Of a stretch of DNA of 64,000 nt, positions 27,208 through 35,372 are shown piece after piece. Numbering within the stretch: the stretch's first letter is position 1; each line of letters begins with the position of its first letter. The translations under genes and the position numbers were made by a program. The DNA comes from Desertivirga sp966211215 (GTDB lineage: Bacteria > Bacteroidota > Bacteroidia > Sphingobacteriales > Sphingobacteriaceae): positions 1 to 64,000 of the forward strand of contig CBIHNR010000004.1 of assembly GCA_966211215.1 (NCBI GenBank). Direction: 5' to 3'. The notes beneath the pieces are model-generated. The model was given only the letters and a program-made list of their open reading frames with translations, made no database searches and was not told the origin of the DNA.

Positions 27208-27474
27208 TCACCGTCGGCCAGGTTCGCCATACTTCAGCAGGTGGTTCTCCAATTGTTCGATCCGTTTATCATGAAAATTAAGGAGTTCCTTCGTTCGGGT
27301 ACTTTCTGCCTGAGTATTCGCCTTAATAACCTCCGTGTCTATTTTAATTTCTGAAAGATTAAGTTCCATTTTCTTTACGTCGCCATGTAGCTGACGCGCA
27401 AAGAAAGCTATGAGAGAAAAAAGCAGCGACAAAATACTGCCGAGAACGATACTTATATTGATGTCTATTTGCAT
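27208..27474 (-). CDS. Small membrane protein with coiled coil
   Basis: 88 aa. One N-terminal membrane helix (ISIVLGSILSLLFSLIAFFA, about 7-26), then a charged helical coil (DVKKMELNLSEIKIDTEVIK..., HDKRIEQLENHLLKYG). This layout is common in small phage- or element-borne proteins of Bacteroidota that accompany DUF6266 genes. It is last in a three-gene minus-strand set, with a strong terminator after it. Function unknown. A holin-like role would be a guess. Confidence 0.65.
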   Translation of the reverse strand: MQIDINISIVLGSILSLLFSLIAFFARQLHGDVKKMELNLSEIKIDTEVIKANTQAESTRTKELLNFHDKRIEQLENHLLKYGEPGRR

Positions 27475-27548
27475 AGTGAATAATGTTTAATTGCCTATAA
27501 TTTTATGTTTTGCCTCTACCTATTGGCTAAACCTCTTAGGGTGAGTGT

Positions 27549-28217
27549 TTATGGCTCCAGTACTTCAACGTTTTTGATTTTCAAAAAGCTGGAATGGTAA
27601 GAGCCGGTATATACAGATTCAGAGGCCGTTTTGCCATCTGCGCTAACACAAAGAATATAAGTTTCGACGGAATACGGGCGTCCGTTGGTACTGGTCTTCA
27701 ATTGCCCTATTGCCTGATCGTTGTTGAAATTGGCACTACTGATCATCCACTGGCCGGAATCCGGAAAGTAAGCCAGTATAGAAAGCTGGCCGTTTTTAAA
27801 CCGGGAATCCGTCTTGAGTTCGCTACGAAACTGAATTCCTGTTTGATCGGCGTCAAACTCCGTAGAAGCATCCAATGCCCTTCCATTACACAGTTTTACT
27901 GATTTATAGTGTATTTTAAGGTTGTCAGCGTCCTCCAAAAAAGCATATTTCAAAATGTGTGATTTCGCCTCGGCGCTATGATCAATCCTTTGCTTTTGAC
28001 GTTTAGGAAGGGCGTTCAGAAAAGGGCTGGCCTGTTTAAGAAAGGCAATTGCAAGCGCAAACTTCTTTTGTTGTTTAAGTTGTTGCTGGCTGGGTGCCCT
28101 GGCTGTTCTTTTGGAGGAGACTTGCCTGACATATTGCTTTCCGTTAATGCAATAGCCAATAACCCCACCAATTTTACCGCTAAAACCGCCGAATAATCCG
28201 TTTAATAAAATTGCCAT
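27549..28217 (-). CDS. DUF6266 family protein
   Basis: 222 aa. The N-terminus MAILLNGLFGGFSGKIGGVI has the FSGKIG signature shared with the upstream paralog. Then comes a basic Q/K-rich helix (APSQQQLKQQKKFALAIAFLK), and the C-terminal half looks like an Ig-like/fibronectin beta fold with a conserved ending (YILCVSADGKTASESVYTGSY). DUF6266 proteins are of unknown function and often occur in tandem in Bacteroidota accessory regions. Paralog of 28273-28914. Confidence 0.8.
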   Translation of the reverse strand: MAILLNGLFGGFSGKIGGVIGYCINGKQYVRQVSSKRTARAPSQQQLKQQKKFALAIAFLKQASPFLNALPKRQKQRIDHSAEAKSHILKYAFLEDADNLKIHYKSVKLCNGRALDASTEFDADQTGIQFRSELKTDSRFKNGQLSILAYFPDSGQWMISSANFNNDQAIGQLKTSTNGRPYSVETYILCVSADGKTASESVYTGSYHSSFLKIKNVEVLEP

Positions 28218-28235
28218 AATCTTTTTTAAGTTAAA

Positions 28236-28258
28236 TAGCCGGGGGAAAGCCCCCGGCT
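28236..28258 (-). terminator. Strong GC hairpin between the DUF6266 genes
   Basis: Perfect 9-bp arms AGCCGGGGG and CCCCCGGCT with a 4-base loop, 15 bp after the stop of the 28273-28914 gene. Little T-tract follows, so it may be an attenuator that lowers downstream expression. Confidence 0.55.
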
Positions 28259-28272
28259 GGGTTCATAATTAA

Positions 28273-28914
28273 TTAAGCTACTTCAATGGTGCCCAGGTAT
28301 ACACTGCTGGAAACTGATTTACGGTCGGCGCTGATAAAGGCCATCCAAACCTGTAACTCATCCCCCGAAAAGCTTTCAGGAACGTCGAGGTTGTGAAGGG
28401 AGGTGCTTCGTTCAGAACCATTCATAGTGGTTACATACTGTCCCTTTGATTCATTGAAGGCCACAATAACCGCATTATCCGTAGCTTCGGCTAATCCCGA
28501 CCCGGTGTTATTTGCCCAGGAGATACTCACTGTACCTGCGGTAGCAGAAACCATGGTGGCATTCCAGGGGCCCAACAATTCTCCCATACTAAATACCACC
28601 CTGCTGTAATCGATGATAAAGTCCGGATATGTTCCGGTTAGAGCCTGTTTCACCACAATAGAGGTTGCAATATTAAAGCCTGTGTTTGTGGTTGCCTGAC
28701 TTCTGAACCCAACGTTAATAATTGCCTTAGCCGGTTTAAGAAAATTAACCGCAAGCGAAAGCTTAATCCGTTGTTCCATTTGAGCGTCTGTTGGTGTCTT
28801 ACTGGAAGGCTTAGGCAAACTACGCATGTAGTCAATACCTTTCCAGGTGCTACCGATAACTGTTCCGATCTTGCCGGAGAATGAACCTAATATTCCTTTT
28901 GAATACTTTCCCAT
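28273..28914 (-). CDS. DUF6266 family protein (paralog)
   Basis: 213 aa. Starts MGKYSKGILGSFSGKIGTVI, the DUF6266 signature. A basic helical region with PTDAQMEQRIKLSLAVNFLK follows, and the C-terminal half is fibronectin-like (VSISWANNTGSGLAEATDNA; ending FISADRKSVSSSVYLGTIEV). It aligns end to end with the next gene, so the pair arose by duplication. No signal peptide. The upstream region carries the phased box arrays (29018-29194), which may control it. Function unknown. Confidence 0.82.
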   Translation of the reverse strand: MGKYSKGILGSFSGKIGTVIGSTWKGIDYMRSLPKPSSKTPTDAQMEQRIKLSLAVNFLKPAKAIINVGFRSQATTNTGFNIATSIVVKQALTGTYPDFIIDYSRVVFSMGELLGPWNATMVSATAGTVSISWANNTGSGLAEATDNAVIVAFNESKGQYVTTMNGSERSTSLHNLDVPESFSGDELQVWMAFISADRKSVSSSVYLGTIEVA

Positions 28915-29017
28915 GATGTTTTAAATTTTAGTTTGTTTAACAAATCAGCACTTTGTTGTACCGGTACGCTGCGCTGCTGAAACGAAAGTAGGCCAGGATT
29001 TTAAGGAAAAAGAAATG

Positions 29018-29194
29018 TGTCCGCACTTGTCCATGAAATGTCCACAATTGTCCACGAAAAAGAATTTCGCGACTAAATTTCAAGCGAATTTGTTCAGTCT
29101 TCTTTAGCTCTTCTTCAGTTCTTGTTCAGCTAAAACCGCAATTTCAGCCATTTGAACTGAACATGAACTGAACATGATATCATCTTGAACTGCA
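29018..29194. promoter_or_regulatory. Helically phased short-box arrays (iteron-like)
   Basis: Four TGTCC boxes start at 29018, 29028, 29039 and 29049 (steps of 10, 11 and 10). TTCAG boxes start at 29093, 29114, 29125 and 29143. The reverse form CTGAA starts at 29157 and 29168, with CTGCA at 29190 (steps 11 and 22); these sit within GAACTGAACAT-type repeats. Most steps are multiples of one helical turn, so bound proteins would lie on one face of the DNA. It lies between the excisionase-like gene and the DUF6266 genes. Confidence 0.5.
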
Positions 29195-29324
29195 CATGCT
29201 GGTAAGAAAGTAGGGAAATAAGGGCCCGATAATACGCTGCCTATAGCCTTGGGTAGATTTGATTTCCTTGTGAAAATAGAAAGGCTGGATGACAAGAAAA
29301 ACGTTTTGCTAGCTAATATGCCAC

Positions 29325-29344
29325 GGGCGATTCATGAATCGCCC
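29325..29344. repeat. Perfect 20-bp palindrome, copy 1
   Basis: GGGCGATTCATGAATCGCCC, followed by CTAC. An identical copy with the same 3' flank lies at 56503-56522. This is a widespread REP-type hairpin. Confidence 0.7.
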
Positions 29345-29422
29345 CTACAGTGTTCCATTCCTCGCATTGACCACCGAAAGCGGAGATGACATTAAAGGCC
29401 GAGATTCCAGAACTACACTGAT

Positions 29423-29758
29423 TTAGCTCCCCTCTCTTTTGGATTTTCGTTTGCGGCCAGGCTTTTTCTGTCCAGTACTAGAGTCAGGGCTAATGAGTAA
29501 CGCATGAACATCAGATTCCTTGTAGTAATGTTTTCGCTTCACCTGCTTGTAAGGTAGTGAGCCATCCTTCCGTCTCCTGCTCAATGTTTTCGTGCCGACT
29601 TTTAATAACCGGCAAGCGTCCTGGTCGTCGAGCCAGACGTCCGGAACTTCAGACTTTCCAAAAGCGACATGTTCTGCGAGGTTTCGGATATAAAACAGGA
29701 TTTGTTGTTGCGCTTTCTGGATAATATCCAGCGCTCTAAGGATAGGTTTTTCTTCCAT
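29423..29758 (-). CDS. Excisionase/MerR-like HTH_17 DNA-binding protein
   Basis: 111 aa. Residues about 40-90 form a winged helix of the HTH_17 type (VWLDDQDACRLLKVGTKTLS, then RRRKDGSLPYKQVKRKHYYK). It has a helical N-terminus and a very basic tail (KKPGRKRKSKREGS). Such proteins accompany integrative elements in Bacteroidota, but no integrase is in the window. The last codons and the stop are made from a dispersed repeat: CACTGATTTAGCTCCCCTC at 29416 recurs with one change at 40512. So the original C-terminus may have been replaced. Confidence 0.78.
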   Translation of the reverse strand: MEEKPILRALDIIQKAQQQILFYIRNLAEHVAFGKSEVPDVWLDDQDACRLLKVGTKTLSRRRKDGSLPYKQVKRKHYYKESDVHALLISPDSSTGQKKPGRKRKSKREGS

Positions 29759-30396
29759 AAAATAAGGTTTTTGGCCGGCTCTGTTAAATAAATCCCCATA
29801 AATCAGATCAAACAGACAATAACAGAAAAAGTCTCATCATATTTATGCTGTATTAACTTAGTTTTAAATTAATTATTGCACAACATGCGTATATTAACAC
29901 TTTTTAACTTTTTATTAAGTTTCAGGAGATTTTAAATCTTGATTGTTTTTCATTTCATTGGAAAAGGTAGCGTAAAAAAAGTGAATGGTGTGATGAGGCC
30001 TTATATAAGTGCACCGGGCTTTTTCCCTGCTTAATAAAGAGAATTAGTGTGTGGGTTAAGGTGTGTTTTCCTTGGTAATTTCGTAACGAAGCAGAATACT
30101 TCGTCGATTGTCGTACTAACACTTCACTAAGCTTGCGCCGCAATGCCGTTAAGTTAAGCGATTTGTCCGTTGTAAAGGAATAAAGCGCATTGTTTGGGAT
30201 GGCCTTCTCTCGCCCTCTGGTCCAAAGCTCCTTTGGAGGAGAACCGACTGAAAGGAGCTCAACGAGACTTTAAAAAACAATTAATTACTCGTTAAATGCC
30301 GAAAGCAGAGAGGGTGTAAGACTATGCAGACAATTTTGTCTTTAACTTAAGCTGGGGAAACTAATGTGATTATTTATAAAACCGTATTATCAAATA
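29759..30396. other. Intergenic region, AT-rich then repeat-bearing
   Basis: About 640 bp. The first part (29760-29950) is AT-rich and probably holds the promoter of the HTH gene. The part at 30200-30325 contains pieces of the dispersed family with CTCCTTTGGAGGAG and GCAGAGAGGGTGTAAG, related in inverted order to 26835-26890. No protein-like frame of useful length. Confidence 0.5.
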
Positions 30397-31029
30397 CTAC
30401 AACAACGGCTTCCAAATACTTGCCTCCGGCTTTACTCCTGTCATCATTTCTATTAAATCAGTAAGGAACGCCGTTTGCGATTTTCCACTATCTGCCATTA
30501 ACTTTTTAAAAGACATATTGGCCAGGGGAAATAAAGAAGTAAGATTGAAACGCCATTTCGAGTCTTCTTTGTAAAAATGAATAAAGAATGGCACTTCTTT
30601 TCCCTTCGACACCAGTTGCCCTTTTGCAAATTCTCCGTCGATAGTAACTTTTCCGATAGTGTTATCGGAAACAGAATTTTTCCCCACCATCCCCGACTCA
30701 ATGGCATACAGGAATAAATCATTGCCTTCCATTTTGAGTACTTCTTCTTTAGGCAGCTTATGCCTGATAACCAGCAAAGTGAACTTGTCCACAACCGGAA
30801 GCTTTTCCACTGCTGCACTGTCCAATGTTTTAATTTTTGCTAAGAGGTCCCGGTAGTATTTCTTTGTTCTTGAATCTACTTCGTCTAACGCAGTTTTTGC
30901 ATCGTCTGTTAAAATAGCCTTCTTATAATTTTCAAAGCTCTTTTTTACGAGCAGTTCCGCTGTTTGGGCAAAAGACTGAACCCGGATGAAAATGGTTAAG
31001 ACTGTAATTATTATAAATTTTGATTTCAT
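30397..31029 (-). CDS. Exported hypothetical protein
   Basis: 210 aa from the ATG at 31029 (MKSKFIIITVLTIFIRVQSF, cleavage probably after FAQ). A frame starting 10 residues earlier exists but would bury the signal peptide. The mature part is a helical, charged domain (ELLVKKSFENYKKAILTDDA) then a strand-rich domain of NTF2/DUF-like character (KGKEVPFFIHFYKEDSKWRF). A periplasmic location is likely. Function unknown. It faces a divergent lipoprotein gene. Confidence 0.7.
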   Translation of the reverse strand: MKSKFIIITVLTIFIRVQSFAQTAELLVKKSFENYKKAILTDDAKTALDEVDSRTKKYYRDLLAKIKTLDSAAVEKLPVVDKFTLLVIRHKLPKEEVLKMEGNDLFLYAIESGMVGKNSVSDNTIGKVTIDGEFAKGQLVSKGKEVPFFIHFYKEDSKWRFNLTSLFPLANMSFKKLMADSGKSQTAFLTDLIEMMTGVKPEASIWKPLL

Positions 31030-31201
31030 AACTATTGAATGAAATGACTTTAAGCACACTGGGATTATTGCCTAATGCCTGGAAGTATTAGTTCATTATT
31101 TTTGAATTGACGAAGATAAATATTCTGACTTAACTGAGTTAGGGAAACAGCGCCTTCATGCACCAACCATATAAATTCGAAACAATCATTATACTTGCTT
31201 A

Positions 31202-32044
31202 ATGAAATCCTTATCACTCATTTCAATGATCTTATGTGCCCTGCTCGTTGCATGTCAATCCAGCAGTAAACAAACGGCTGTTAAAGCAGATTCAGTCCCC
31301 TCCCAGCCTATCGAATCCAAAAACACTAAGTCGGCATCATTAGAGGCTAAACCAGGCCCGCCGATAGACAGCCTCCAAATCCCAGATGAGAAATTGGCGA
31401 TTGGAAGAGTTCACACTAGCGGTGGCGTATTTCACGATGGTGAGGTACTTGAAAACATTGAAAGCCTCAACTGGATAGGACTGTTTAAAAATGATCATGG
31501 CTATTATCTAAAGAATACAACAATCCGGGCCAGCAGGGCAAAGGATGAAATATTAGATGAGGATAATGCAAAGACCGGATGGATGGTCTCACCAGATAAC
31601 AAAGACCTTTGCGAACTTTTAATAAATGGTGTGGAAGAATTGAAGGAATCAAGAATAGACACCTTTGTACTTAAGAAAAACGTCTTATTCCCAGGGGAAA
31701 AATTTCAATTTAAAACCAGCTCTCGAACATACTCGTTAAGCGCTACCGGTAGGGTAACGGCCAAAACTGTGGACTGGCAGGAGGTGGAGAATTACAAGCT
31801 TTACCTTGAATGTACTGTTGATGGTAAACCTATAAAGCAATTGATAGCTGCCATTCCACACTTTGAGGATGCCATAGTAACTATTTTATGGTGTGGCGAT
31901 CTGGACCTGGATGAAAAGCCAGATTTTATTATCAATACTTCTTATCATTACAATATGTTAAGTTCAAGCTTGTATCTTTCTTCTAAAGCCTTCCCGGGAC
32001 AGCTGGTGAGGTATATAGGAACTCATTCTGTTACGGGATGTTAG
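31202..32044 (+). CDS. Lipoprotein, unknown function
   Basis: 280 aa. A type II signal peptide with lipobox LLVAC (Cys18) then SSSKQ. A disordered Ser/Lys/Pro linker is followed by a beta-rich domain from about residue 55 (IGRVHTSGGVFHDGEVLENI). Near the C-terminus LWCGDLDLDEKPDFIINTSY resembles a calcium-binding DxDxD-type loop of the FG-GAP/EF-like kind (D-L-D-L-D-E-K-P-D). Probably periplasmic or surface-exposed. The next gene on the same strand starts 70 bp later. Confidence 0.75.
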   Translation: MKSLSLISMILCALLVACQSSSKQTAVKADSVPSQPIESKNTKSASLEAKPGPPIDSLQIPDEKLAIGRVHTSGGVFHDGEVLENIESLNWIGLFKNDHGYYLKNTTIRASRAKDEILDEDNAKTGWMVSPDNKDLCELLINGVEELKESRIDTFVLKKNVLFPGEKFQFKTSSRTYSLSATGRVTAKTVDWQEVENYKLYLECTVDGKPIKQLIAAIPHFEDAIVTILWCGDLDLDEKPDFIINTSYHYNMLSSSLYLSSKAFPGQLVRYIGTHSVTGC

Positions 32045-32114
32045 CGCAAGCTTTCTGAAGAGGAGCAGCAAAATGAAATAGACATTCTTTGGGAAATAAG
32101 CCTATGTTTAGTCA

Positions 32115-32462
32115 ATGGAAACGCTATATGAAATCCTTATTCTGGTTGTTGTATTTGGCCTTTATTATTTAATCAAAAGAAAAATAACAGAAAAAAAACG
32201 AAGGCTTGAACGAGATGGCATAATTAAAGAGGCCCTTGTAGTTAAAGTTATTGATACTATGCTAAGTACAGGCGATGGCATGTTCGAAAAAAGGCGATAT
32301 GAATTTATTGTGGAAGTAGATTCCAAAAAGCTGAGTGTATATCATGGGTTCGAAGGTACGGATACAATACCCGGCCCCGGAGATAGGGTAATGATTCTGT
32401 TGGATCCGAACGACAACACTAACACAGAATATCTAAGAACTTCGCTCACTAGCCCTCTATAA
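32115..32462 (+). CDS. Small membrane-anchored protein
   Basis: 115 aa. One N-terminal membrane helix (YEILILVVVFGLYYLI), a basic stretch (KRKITEKKRRLERDG), and a small beta-barrel-like domain (YEFIVEVDSKKLSVYHGFEG ... GDRVMILLDPNDNTN), similar in layout to DUF3592-type proteins. It follows the lipoprotein gene on the same strand. Function unknown. Confidence 0.65.
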   Translation: METLYEILILVVVFGLYYLIKRKITEKKRRLERDGIIKEALVVKVIDTMLSTGDGMFEKRRYEFIVEVDSKKLSVYHGFEGTDTIPGPGDRVMILLDPNDNTNTEYLRTSLTSPL

Positions 32463-32505
32463 ATTAATCTTAACTTGTACCTAAAAGCTATCCCTTTTTC
32501 ACCAC

Positions 32506-33054
32506 TTACTTAGCCATTACTTCCTGGACATACAGGAAACCTAAACGGCCTTTAACAACCTGAAGTTTTACTTTATCATTTACAGACAAACTATTATACA
32601 CAAATTCGTTTGTTTGAATCCTCTCCTTCGAGTCAAAGAAATCGAAATAAAGCCAGTAACACTTCCCTTTATAGGTACCAATATTTTTGTCTACTAATCG
32701 ATGAGTTTGCACTTCTATCTCGCCTGGAAATCTATTAATACAGCTAGCCAAAGCAGGCAGCCCAAAAGCCATAAATGCAAATACACCAACAGAGATAGTG
32801 GAGCTATCTTTTCGCAAACTAGATTTTTTATCGGAATAACGCCGCAGGCCCGCAAGTTTAAATATGATATTGAGCAAAATACCTGCCAGGCAGAAAACAA
32901 TGAACAGAAGTTCTCCGAATATGGTATTCTCCATCTCCCGGATTTCAATACAGGAAAGTACGCTTACAATAATCAGACACACCCCAATAATTTCCTCGAC
33001 ATAGTTCTTCGTGGGCGGTTTTGGCTTTATAGCAATATTACGTTTCCTTTTCAT
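32506..33054 (-). CDS. Membrane protein, unknown function
   Basis: 182 aa. A basic N-terminus (MKRKRNIAIKPKPP), three hydrophobic segments (VEEIIGVCLIIVSVLSC, FGELLFIVFCLAGILLNIIF, VGVFAFMAFGLPALA) and a C-terminal beta domain (WLYFDFFDSKERIQTNEF ... VKLQVVKGRLGFLYV) that resembles the small domain in the neighbour at 32115. Convergent with that gene. No known family. Confidence 0.65.
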   Translation of the reverse strand: MKRKRNIAIKPKPPTKNYVEEIIGVCLIIVSVLSCIEIREMENTIFGELLFIVFCLAGILLNIIFKLAGLRRYSDKKSSLRKDSSTISVGVFAFMAFGLPALASCINRFPGEIEVQTHRLVDKNIGTYKGKCYWLYFDFFDSKERIQTNEFVYNSLSVNDKVKLQVVKGRLGFLYVQEVMAK

Positions 33055-33138
33055 TTTTATAGATGTCCCGGTCTTTTGTACCCGGTAATAAAATTGGGGT
33101 TTCGCCCTGCTTTAGCACTCTTTTTTATTTTCGATTTT

Positions 33139-33843
33139 TTACCACATTCCGAAATCCCTGGCTATAGCTATTCCAACAGCCTCATATTTCTTTGCATACC
33201 CCGAATCAAAACTAAATAGCATGTGCTTAAAAATAAGGTCTCCCGAAACAGGGAGCTCGGAAAGTTCAATTTTGTAGATAACATCCTTAGAGCTAAGCTT
33301 CCCTTTTAAGTGGATCTGAAAGTTATAACCATCAACTCCTTTGCAAAGCTCCAGTACCTGCACCTGCGCTGTATGAACTTCCTTTCCTGATTTAATCAGG
33401 GCAATATATTGATCGACTTGTTGCTCTGCCCTGATAATATCTTCAGCCCGTAATGGAATACGTTTTCCCAAACTATCAACCGTGCCAAGAGGAAAATTAA
33501 CAATCTTTCCCGGCCAGATCTTTAAAGTGCACTTATTATGAGGGCTGATATAGGTACTGGTGTCATTAGGTTGATTAGAGTTAATAACAACTTTTTTCTC
33601 TTTAAAATTGTAAGGGTACCAATAATTAAAAGCATAGGCTGCGTTACCTACTGCAATTGTGCGAATCTGGCCCATCGATTGAAAAGTTCCATTAAATGGA
33701 CAGGCAATTTTTCTCTTTAATAGAGAATCAAGCAACTCCCTTTCTGTCGCTGCAGAAGAACAAGCCAAAGCGCATAGCAGTATTAATGTCAATATGCTTG
33801 TAGTTGGCGCGGAAAAGAAACTCCTTACAGAAAAAACTGGCAT
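33139..33843 (-). CDS. Lipoprotein, unknown function
   Basis: 234 aa. A long signal peptide with lipobox ILLCALAC before SSAATER. The mature protein is beta-rich (YISPHNKCTLKIWPGKIVNF, VQVLELCKGVDGYNFQIHLK). No motif is recognised. Only 3 bp separate its start from the stop of the upstream membrane-protein gene at 33847, so the two are translationally linked. A periplasm-facing lipoprotein. Confidence 0.68.
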   Translation of the reverse strand: MPVFSVRSFFSAPTTSILTLILLCALACSSAATERELLDSLLKRKIACPFNGTFQSMGQIRTIAVGNAAYAFNYWYPYNFKEKKVVINSNQPNDTSTYISPHNKCTLKIWPGKIVNFPLGTVDSLGKRIPLRAEDIIRAEQQVDQYIALIKSGKEVHTAQVQVLELCKGVDGYNFQIHLKGKLSSKDVIYKIELSELPVSGDLIFKHMLFSFDSGYAKKYEAVGIAIARDFGMW

Positions 33844-33846
33844 ATG

Positions 33847-34302
33847 CTAACTCTTTACAGTATAGTCAACCACCTCTGTAGAGTTTTCCTTGCCGATAGC
33901 CTTTTCAATCGCTCTTACAAAAGAAATGAGCTCCCCATATAAAATATTATCAGCCTTATAAATGTAAGTCCCTTCCGTTAAGTTGAACTCTAGTGTCCTT
34001 TTGGAAAAGCTATAGTAACGCAAAATAGCCAGTAAGGAAAAAACGAAGCCAATGGCGGTTGATTGCCTGTTCGAAGGATTGCCGAAGAATAGCAAATAAC
34101 AAGCGAAACATGCGGAGATAATGCCCGCAACCAGTATTCCTTTACTTTTCTCCCGGAGGATTTTCATGGAATTAATATCCTGCAATGGAATGGACTTGAA
34201 GGAATAACTTTCCTTAATTGACACCCTTAAATTGCTAACAATAAACTTGTCGTCTGATTCTCTGAGGATAATCTCCTCTTGCGGCAATGGTTCCCACTTC
34301 AT
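33847..34302 (-). CDS. Two-helix membrane protein (DUF6232-like)
   Basis: 151 aa. An N-terminal strand region (DDKFIVSNLRVSIKESYSFK) then two membrane helices (GILVAGIISACFACYLLFFG, STAIGFVFSLLAILRYY) and a C-terminal soluble strand-helix part (LEFNLTEGTYIYKADNILY). This layout, with a nucleating PH-like fold split by a TM hairpin, is typical of DUF6232. The assignment is from pattern only. First gene of a pair with the lipoprotein at 33139. Confidence 0.6.
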   Translation of the reverse strand: MKWEPLPQEEIILRESDDKFIVSNLRVSIKESYSFKSIPLQDINSMKILREKSKGILVAGIISACFACYLLFFGNPSNRQSTAIGFVFSLLAILRYYSFSKRTLEFNLTEGTYIYKADNILYGELISFVRAIEKAIGKENSTEVVDYTVKS

Positions 34303-34520
34303 TTTAATACATTTTAGGATTTCTAAACTCCAACCTTTTCGGATAGGCTGGCAAAAGCCAGGACTTCAGCTAAAGAAGATTTGTTGTGAAAAGGCTGGGC
34401 CAAAGCTAATAAGTATATTAAAGAAAGCAACACGCATGGATAAAATATGGTCATCTTCTGAGTAACTTACTGGCGAAAATTTCCTTAAAACGATTACCTC
34501 TAAATTAACCCGCAATACAT

Positions 34521-34528
34521 TATCTTTC
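34521..34528 (+). promoter_or_regulatory. Candidate -7 promoter box
   Basis: TATCTTTC, 16 bp before the ATG at 34545, resembles the Bacteroidota -7 element TAnnTTTG. No matching -33 box was found. Confidence 0.3.
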
Positions 34529-34544
34529 GCGAAAAATTAATTAA

Positions 34545-35246
34545 ATGAAAACCTTCCTTACCATCATCCTGCTTGCAGGAGCAACAAGCTTTGCATCAGC
34601 ACAAAGCCTTCGTAAACCTGAAGTAGCTACGGTAGACGACCGCCTATGTTTTATTGAGAACGTAGAAACAACCGCAAAGTCAACAGTATTAACATTTAGT
34701 CACCGGAATAACCGGGGAGGCGTAAATGTGCGCCCTGAGATTTACCTCCGTACTCCGGATGGGAAAAAATATGGTTTTAAAAAAGCCGAAGGCATCCCCC
34801 TGGCGCCTGATAATCATGTATTTAAACCAGGTGAAGGAAGTTTAGAATTTAAAGTATATTTTCAACCACTGCCGAAAGGTACCAAGGTATTTGATGTACA
34901 TGAAACAGAGCCCCGTGATGGCGCATTTAACTTTTATGGCGTAAATCTGGAAAAGCAACGTGAATCAGATCAACAGGTACAACATCTTGAAGAGGAAGGC
35001 CTAATAGTCGATAGCGGCGCTGTTGCTCAGAATCCCATGGAACAAATGATGCCAATGTTTGGTAATATGATGAGTACGGTGCTCGAATCTGTAACTAGTT
35101 ACTACAAACAACCAGGCAAATTGCAAGAATTGGCGAAGCTGCATAAAGAATTTTTCGATGCCCTGGTAGCACAAGGCTTTACCAAAGACCAAGCGCTGCA
35201 GATTCTTATTAATAGCCCACTGTTTAAACTGACACCCACTAAATAA
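34545..35246 (+). CDS. Exported hypothetical protein
   Basis: 233 aa. The signal peptide MKTFLTIILLAGATSFASAQ is clear. Residues about 25-135 are beta-rich, with an RPEIYLRTPDGKKYGFK segment and a probable Ig-like fold of DUF4352 type. The C-terminal part is helical, with a Met-rich run (PMEQMMPMFGNMMSTVLESV) and KDQALQILINSPL. The Met cluster could bind metal, but that is only a possibility. A terminator hairpin follows. Function unknown. Confidence 0.7.
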   Translation: MKTFLTIILLAGATSFASAQSLRKPEVATVDDRLCFIENVETTAKSTVLTFSHRNNRGGVNVRPEIYLRTPDGKKYGFKKAEGIPLAPDNHVFKPGEGSLEFKVYFQPLPKGTKVFDVHETEPRDGAFNFYGVNLEKQRESDQQVQHLEEEGLIVDSGAVAQNPMEQMMPMFGNMMSTVLESVTSYYKQPGKLQELAKLHKEFFDALVAQGFTKDQALQILINSPLFKLTPTK

Positions 35247-35255
35247 TAGTATAAA

Positions 35256-35281
35256 CGAGCGGTTACTTAAGTAGCCGCTCG
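35256..35281 (+). terminator. Rho-independent terminator-like hairpin
   Basis: CGAGCGGTTAC / GTAGCCGCTCG arms with one G-U pair and a 4-base loop, followed by CCTTTCTT, 10 bp after the stop of the exported-protein gene. Confidence 0.65.
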
Positions 35282-35372
35282 CCTTTCTTAACCTGACAGT
35301 ATTTGCGTCTCTACCGTCCTTACCCTAATTGCAACTGATAGGCATGGAGTTTTCGATAATGATATCTAAAAT

